Positions 5,163 through 9,264 of a stretch of DNA of 9,264 nt are shown here, in pieces. The notes under the pieces are model-generated. The model searched no databases. It worked only from the letters and a program-made list of their open reading frames with translations, and was not told the DNA's origin. The stretch is from Methanobacteriota archaeon. Lineage in GTDB: Archaea > Halobacteriota > Methanosarcinia > Methanosarcinales > Methanoperedenaceae. A program made the position numbers and the translations under genes. Position 1 is the stretch's first letter. Each line of letters starts with the position of its first letter. The DNA is taken from the NCBI GenBank assembly GCA_018900975.1, contig JAHIFK010000263.1, positions 1-9,264 on the forward strand. Reading direction: 5' to 3'.

Positions 5163-7898
5163 ATGCTTATCAAATCAGTGGAATTAAAGAACGTAAAATC
5201 CTATTCTCATGAAACTATCGAATTCCTCGAAGGCATCAACGGCATCTGCGGTCAGAACGGGCACGGGAAAAGCACGATCCTTGAATCGATAGGATATGTG
5301 CTGTTTGATTATCCCCCTTATAAAAAGATCGAGGATTTCCGAAGGCACGGCGAAAAGTCGGGATATGTTGCAGTAACCGTAGAAAGCAAGGATGAGATCG
5401 AATATACGATATACAGGAAATTGGGCGGAAGCGAATACTACATTAAAACGCCAGTCAGCGAGATCAAAGGTAAAAAGGATGTCACAGACTGGATAGCATC
5501 CAATCTTCTAAACAATATAAGGTCGCCTGAAGATATTCCCTCAATATTTGAGAATGCTGTCGGGGTCCCCCAGGGGACATTCACGACCGCATTTCTGCTG
5601 AACCCTGAACCTCGAAAGAAGATATTTGATAATATACTGAGGGTGGAGGAATATAAGACTGCTTATACTAATTTAAGGGAAGTCATAACTGCTGTTGAAA
5701 AGGCGATGGATTCAATGGACAGGGAAATGATACCTCTTCGCACCCGCACGGAGAACTACCCTGAATTGAAAAAAGAAAAAGAAGGACTGCAAAAAGAGAG
5801 CGATGAACTAAGAGCCAAGATCAAAGAAATAAATATATACATCACATCCTTAACTAAGAAAAAAGAAGAACTGGCAGGAAAAAAAGCTCAAATGGATGCC
5901 CTTTCTTCACAAATAGTCAACGAGCGCATACGTCTTGAGGGGACCACAAAACAGCTTGACAGGGCAAGAACAGACCTCCTGCGCGCTGAGTCTGCCCAAA
6001 AAATCCTAAATGAGCTGCTTCCGGCTGAAGAATTATTTAAAAAAGAGAGCGCTTCTCTTAAAGAATTGGACGGCGACCGCAAGAAGAGGGATAAGTTAAA
6101 GGAGGATATAGCCCGACTGGATTCAGACATAAGAAATCTGTCTGATAAACTTGAGCGCATATCAAAACTTTCACTTGAGAATAAGGAATTCGAAGAGCTA
6201 AAGAAACAGTTGATCCCCGCTGTGGAGAAACAAAAAGCTCTGGAAGATGAGATCCAGGATCTCTTATCTCTCCTTGACTCACTCATTCATCTTGGTTTTG
6301 AATTAAAACAGGCGGTTGAAAAGGAACAGCGCGCTAATTTGCTCCAGTCAGAGATCAAGGAGTTTGAAAAGAGTATTGCTTCTCTAATTGCTCTTATCGA
6401 TCAGCAAACAGAATTAGAAAATAAACAGCAGGAATTGCTTCAGCGCCAGGTATCAGTAAAATCTATTCTTGAAAAGACCAGAAATAACATGAAACTTGCA
6501 GGAACGCATGGTATCTGTCCGGTTTTTAACGGGATAAAATGCACATCGATCAATGACTTTGCCGGGTATTTCGATGATGAGATAAATGCTCACACAAGAA
6601 TGCTGAATGAAATAAAGTTAGATCTGGACCTTATATCAAATTCCCTATTAAAACTTGAAAATCCAAGAAAGAAGCGCGATGATATGGCTGCGATCATTGA
6701 ATCCAAAAAAAAAGATATTGACGCTTACAGGGGTATTTCAACTGAGGTAAGCTCGCATAAAGCGAAACTTGAAAACCTGTCATTATCATATCCAGCGATA
6801 AAAACAGGAGTTCTGACAGGAAGCGAAGAAGAGAGGAAGTCCTTTACGATAACACTGAATTCTAAGAAAGCAGACCTCAAAGCGCTAAATTCACCGGATA
6901 AGGAATTAGGAAAACTGAACGGACTTGAAGAAAAAAACCTTAAGGAACTGAAAAGCCTTGAAAGCGTTCCGAAGTCCATTGATTTGAAGAAACGTGAACG
7001 GGACAAGCTTGCCTCTCAATTCTTAACATTCGATGGGCTTGATGAAAAGATCGTCTTCCTGCAGGATAAGATAATGAAGCTCGAACCTGAACATAATAGA
7101 TATTTGCAGGCTCTTCCACTTGCTTTGAAAGTGAGTGAATATGCAGAGGAATGCAGGAAACTTGAGGAGATCATAGCGTCGATGAATTCTGATCTGAGCG
7201 GGTATATCCAGAAGCATGAGGCACTTTTGTCTGAATTTGATGAGTCGATCCTTAATGAGACGATCTCCCAGCTTGAAGAACTTGGAAAAGTAGTGAGCAG
7301 TAAGGCAGAAGCGGTCAAAGGGAAAACTAAGAACATGGAAAAACTCTCGCGCGAAATTGCGGCCATGGAATCTGAGCTCTTAAAAATAAATGACATAGAG
7401 AAAAATTTGGAAAATGAAAAGCAGTTCTTATCGTTCTCAAATTTTATCCGTGAGACTATCAAGGATTCATCAGAATACATCGTCAATGAATTTATAGGTG
7501 AGATAAGCCAGGATGCCAGTAATATTTATTCCGAGATAATGGATGATTTCACATGCGGGCTCAAGTGGCAGAATGATTATGATATTGAGATAGAATCCGC
7601 GGGTGAAGTAAAATCGTTCAGGCAGTTAAGCGGCGGTGAACGCATGAGCGCGGCGCTTGCTGTGCGGCTTGCGCTCTTGAAAGCCCTTTCAAGCTGCGAT
7701 TTCGTATTCCTGGATGAGCCCACACAGAATATGGATGAGATACGGCGGGAAAAACTTTCGCAGGAGATCATGAACATCCGCGGGTTCAAACAGGTTTTCG
7801 TTATCTCGCACGATGATACGTTCAACGAGAAATATGCCAATGTGATAAAGATCGAAAAGACAGATGGGGAAAGCAGGGTTGTATCATGCTCGATTTGA
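5163..7898 (+). CDS. rad50: DNA double-strand-break repair ATPase Rad50
   Basis: Rad50 is the SMC-like ATPase that gates Mre11 and tethers DNA ends. The 911-residue product has the full order of motifs: Walker A GQNGHGKST (30-38), Q-loop VPQGTF (Gln137), a long heptad-rich coiled coil (about 175-440), a hook apex, the returning coil (about 480-760), signature LSGGE (Ser823-Glu826), Walker B FVFLDEP (Asp851, Glu852), D-loop NMDE and H-loop ISHDD (His883). The hook is unusual: at the midpoint the cysteines are Cys452 and Cys460 in CPVFNGIKC, so the spacing is CX7C and not the classical CXXC. Several other family features look normal and no motif is missing, so the protein should be active. It starts immediately after the mre11 stop codon (0-nt gap) with a strong ribosome binding site, and overlaps nurA by 13 nt. 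Confidence 0.97.
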   Translation: MLIKSVELKNVKSYSHETIEFLEGINGICGQNGHGKSTILESIGYVLFDYPPYKKIEDFRRHGEKSGYVAVTVESKDEIEYTIYRKLGGSEYYIKTPVSEIKGKKDVTDWIASNLLNNIRSPEDIPSIFENAVGVPQGTFTTAFLLNPEPRKKIFDNILRVEEYKTAYTNLREVITAVEKAMDSMDREMIPLRTRTENYPELKKEKEGLQKESDELRAKIKEINIYITSLTKKKEELAGKKAQMDALSSQIVNERIRLEGTTKQLDRARTDLLRAESAQKILNELLPAEELFKKESASLKELDGDRKKRDKLKEDIARLDSDIRNLSDKLERISKLSLENKEFEELKKQLIPAVEKQKALEDEIQDLLSLLDSLIHLGFELKQAVEKEQRANLLQSEIKEFEKSIASLIALIDQQTELENKQQELLQRQVSVKSILEKTRNNMKLAGTHGICPVFNGIKCTSINDFAGYFDDEINAHTRMLNEIKLDLDLISNSLLKLENPRKKRDDMAAIIESKKKDIDAYRGISTEVSSHKAKLENLSLSYPAIKTGVLTGSEEERKSFTITLNSKKADLKALNSPDKELGKLNGLEEKNLKELKSLESVPKSIDLKKRERDKLASQFLTFDGLDEKIVFLQDKIMKLEPEHNRYLQALPLALKVSEYAEECRKLEEIIASMNSDLSGYIQKHEALLSEFDESILNETISQLEELGKVVSSKAEAVKGKTKNMEKLSREIAAMESELLKINDIEKNLENEKQFLSFSNFIRETIKDSSEYIVNEFIGEISQDASNIYSEIMDDFTCGLKWQNDYDIEIESAGEVKSFRQLSGGERMSAALAVRLALLKALSSCDFVFLDEPTQNMDEIRREKLSQEIMNIRGFKQVFVISHDDTFNEKYANVIKIEKTDGESRVVSCSI

Positions 7899-9034
7899 AA
7901 AGTATTTCTGATCAGTTCGATGCAAAGCTCTCAGCGATAAGATCGTATGATGTGGAGCGATCCACACTTTCAGAGGAGTACAGGACTGAACTTAAGAAAC
8001 TGAACATCATTGATATTTCCATGAACGAGCGCCTTAATGCTTACAGCGGCGCAAGGCTCCTTGAACCTGGTAAACTTATCCATTCTTTTCCTTTCAACTG
8101 GAAGAACAGGCATGATGCAATTGAGTGGGTGGATTCCGTGCTATCAGGCGTCGCAGTGGGGGCAGTGGATGGCAGCCAGATATATTCAGATAAGAACTAT
8201 GAGATACCGCTTGCAGTAATACAGACTTCGCAGATCCTTAACAGGCATACGAACGACAGCGATTATAGAGAGAATACAGGGGCTCAGATCATCACTCCCG
8301 ATGAATTCGAGGATGCAAGTGTGTATTCCTTCGGCGCCGAATATGTCGATGCGCGCCGGTTTGCCATGGAATGCGATAGTATCATGCAACTAATGAAAGA
8401 GCATGATAAGCCCTGCATCATGCTTGACGGCGCGCTCATCCTTTCTCATATCAATGTTCTTAACAGGAACATAAGAGAAATTTATGTCCGAGCAATAAAT
8501 AAACTGCTTGAAGCTTCGGAAAAAACGCGCGCTCCTTTAATCGGATTCATAGACACGACTATGCCGCGCGATATCACATTGATGATGCATTTCCTTTTCG
8601 ACCTCAAAAAGGGCAAGCTCTCTGATACGTATCTTTTCTCGCATCTATTATGGGGGGAGAGGACGGCGGCGTTCCTCTGTGACAGGGACGACAGGAGGGG
8701 CGATGAGGCACGTTCTGTGCTGGATAACTACGGTAAATTCAAAGATAAGATCGCGTTTTTCTATATGAGGGTGAGCAATGGTCTTCCAGCGCGCGTGGAA
8801 TTCCCTGTGTGGATGTATGAAGAAGGCATGGTCGATAAGATAGCGGATATTATCAGGGCAGAATGCGTTATCCGCAGCAATTATCCTGATATTCTTATGC
8901 GGGCGCATGAGGCTGCTGTTATAAAGATGAACGAGCATGGATTGTTCTATGGCATGCTTGACAATTTCTGCAAAGTGCACGGGATCAGGATCAATAAGAG
9001 CGCAAAGAATTTTCATAAGATGATAAACAGGTGA
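7886..9034 (+). CDS. nurA: 5'-3' DNA end-resection nuclease NurA
   Basis: NurA is the nuclease that, with the HerA hexameric translocase, makes long 3' single-stranded tails after Mre11-Rad50. The 382-residue protein has the NurA motifs: VGAVDGSQIY with Asp95, Glu162 in RRFAMECDSI, MLDGALI with Asp181, GFIDTT (Asp223), and SNYPDILMRAH with Tyr333 and His341. These correspond in order to the catalytic Asp, Glu, Asp, Tyr and His described for Sulfolobus NurA, including the 8-residue Tyr-to-His spacing. The N-terminal 80 residues are helical and charged. The ATG lies 13 nt inside the rad50 end, and a weak AGGG at 7875-7878 precedes it by 7 nt, so coupling to rad50 is likely. HerA is not encoded here; in crenarchaea it often sits in the same operon, so it is presumably elsewhere or beyond the window. 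Confidence 0.94.
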   Translation: MLDLKSISDQFDAKLSAIRSYDVERSTLSEEYRTELKKLNIIDISMNERLNAYSGARLLEPGKLIHSFPFNWKNRHDAIEWVDSVLSGVAVGAVDGSQIYSDKNYEIPLAVIQTSQILNRHTNDSDYRENTGAQIITPDEFEDASVYSFGAEYVDARRFAMECDSIMQLMKEHDKPCIMLDGALILSHINVLNRNIREIYVRAINKLLEASEKTRAPLIGFIDTTMPRDITLMMHFLFDLKKGKLSDTYLFSHLLWGERTAAFLCDRDDRRGDEARSVLDNYGKFKDKIAFFYMRVSNGLPARVEFPVWMYEEGMVDKIADIIRAECVIRSNYPDILMRAHEAAVIKMNEHGLFYGMLDNFCKVHGIRINKSAKNFHKMINR

Positions 9035-9092
9035 TGGAAACAAATGAGAGAGTAATTCATTCGTTATCGGTGAAGAGACAAACCGGACGATG

Positions 9093-9166
9093 GAACACGG
9101 ATTGCGCGGATGACGCGGATACGCGCGGATCCGTGAAAATCCGTCCGATCCGTGTCATCCGTGTTC
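9093..9166. repeat. Imperfect inverted repeat built of 9-nt-spaced CGGAT/ATCCG words
   Basis: The outer arms GAACACGGAT (9093-9102) and ATCCGTGTTC (9157-9166) are perfect reverse complements. Inside, CGGAT recurs at 9098, 9107, 9116 and 9126, and ATCCG at 9129, 9139, 9148 and 9157, so the arms can pair in several registers around a centre near 9131. It begins 58 bp after the nurA stop. It could act as a transcript end or stabilising hairpin, but there is no T-tract. This type of CGGAT repeat is found dispersed in many genomes, from general memory; function unknown. Confidence 0.85.
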
Positions 9167-9220
9167 TGTTCGATATAAATTAAATTGGAGAATCGTACGA
9201 AATTATTACCGCAGATAAAG

Positions 9221-9249
9221 GCGCCCAGAGTCGCGCCTCTGGAGGGCGC
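9221..9249. repeat. GC-rich imperfect hairpin at the window end
   Basis: GCGCCCAGAG (9221-9230) can pair with CTCTGGAGGGCGC (9237-9249) with a three-base bulge and a short loop. It is preceded by ACCGCAGATAAA (9208-9219), resembling the CCGCAGATnAA class of short intergenic repeats. The rest of 9035-9264 shows no gene. The element may continue past the window edge. Confidence 0.5.
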
Positions 9250-9264
9250 ATCCACGTATGCCCC

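Noticed and set aside
7016..7486. Minus-strand open frame of 156 codons opposite rad50
   Set aside because: It is serine/phenylalanine-rich, the usual shadow of a Lys/Glu-rich coiled coil, with no motif; the + strand is clearly rad50.
9093..9166. Rho-independent-type terminator after nurA
   Set aside because: The arms pair, but no T-tract follows, and archaeal termination relies on T-rich stretches; kept only as a repeat.

Overview
The window looks like archaeal chromosomal DNA, most likely from a euryarchaeon. The main reason is a compact mre11-rad50-nurA operon, the archaeal form of the DNA double-strand-break resection module. AT-leaning coding DNA rich in ATA and AGA/AGG codons, and intergenic repeats with a 9-nt period, fit a Methanosarcinales/ANME-2-type methanogen or methanotroph. 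That placement is an inference from general appearance; no rRNA or other marker gene is present.

Layout, all genes on the + strand. (1) 1-2510: the C-terminal part of a type I restriction endonuclease subunit (hsdR), cut by the window edge inside its helicase domain, overlapping a YgjP-type zinc metallopeptidase. This is the tail of a type I restriction-modification operon whose hsdM and hsdS are not in view. (2) 2511-3863: a separate module with one gene, a Bro-N/DinD-like protein, followed by a 379-bp intergenic region. That region holds a 9-nt-period repeat, a very GC-rich block with many G-runs, and a promoter region. A 37-bp sequence is repeated exactly (2548-2584 and 3808-3844), once before the Bro-N gene and once before mre11. 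The similarity continues with gaps and mismatches into the ATGAACTT that begins mre11. (3) 3864-9034: mre11, rad50 and nurA, packed with a 0-nt junction and then a 13-nt overlap. (4) 9035-9264: no gene; an imperfect inverted repeat made of CGGAT/ATCCG words about 9 nt apart, and a second GC-rich hairpin.

How the genes work together. Mre11 and Rad50 form the ATP-controlled nuclease that opens and trims DNA ends, and NurA (normally with the HerA translocase, not encoded here) carries out the long resection that feeds RadA. The E. coli relative of the Bro-N gene's C-terminal half, DinD, is a DNA-damage-induced modulator of RecA. Its position behind a copy of the mre11 leader suggests a shared damage-linked control of the two units, as an inference. 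The restriction genes upstream are a defence cargo next to the repair operon.

Most notable: the duplicated mre11 leader/start region around the Bro-N gene, a Rad50 zinc hook with a CX7C spacing in place of CXXC, and the G-run block upstream of mre11.
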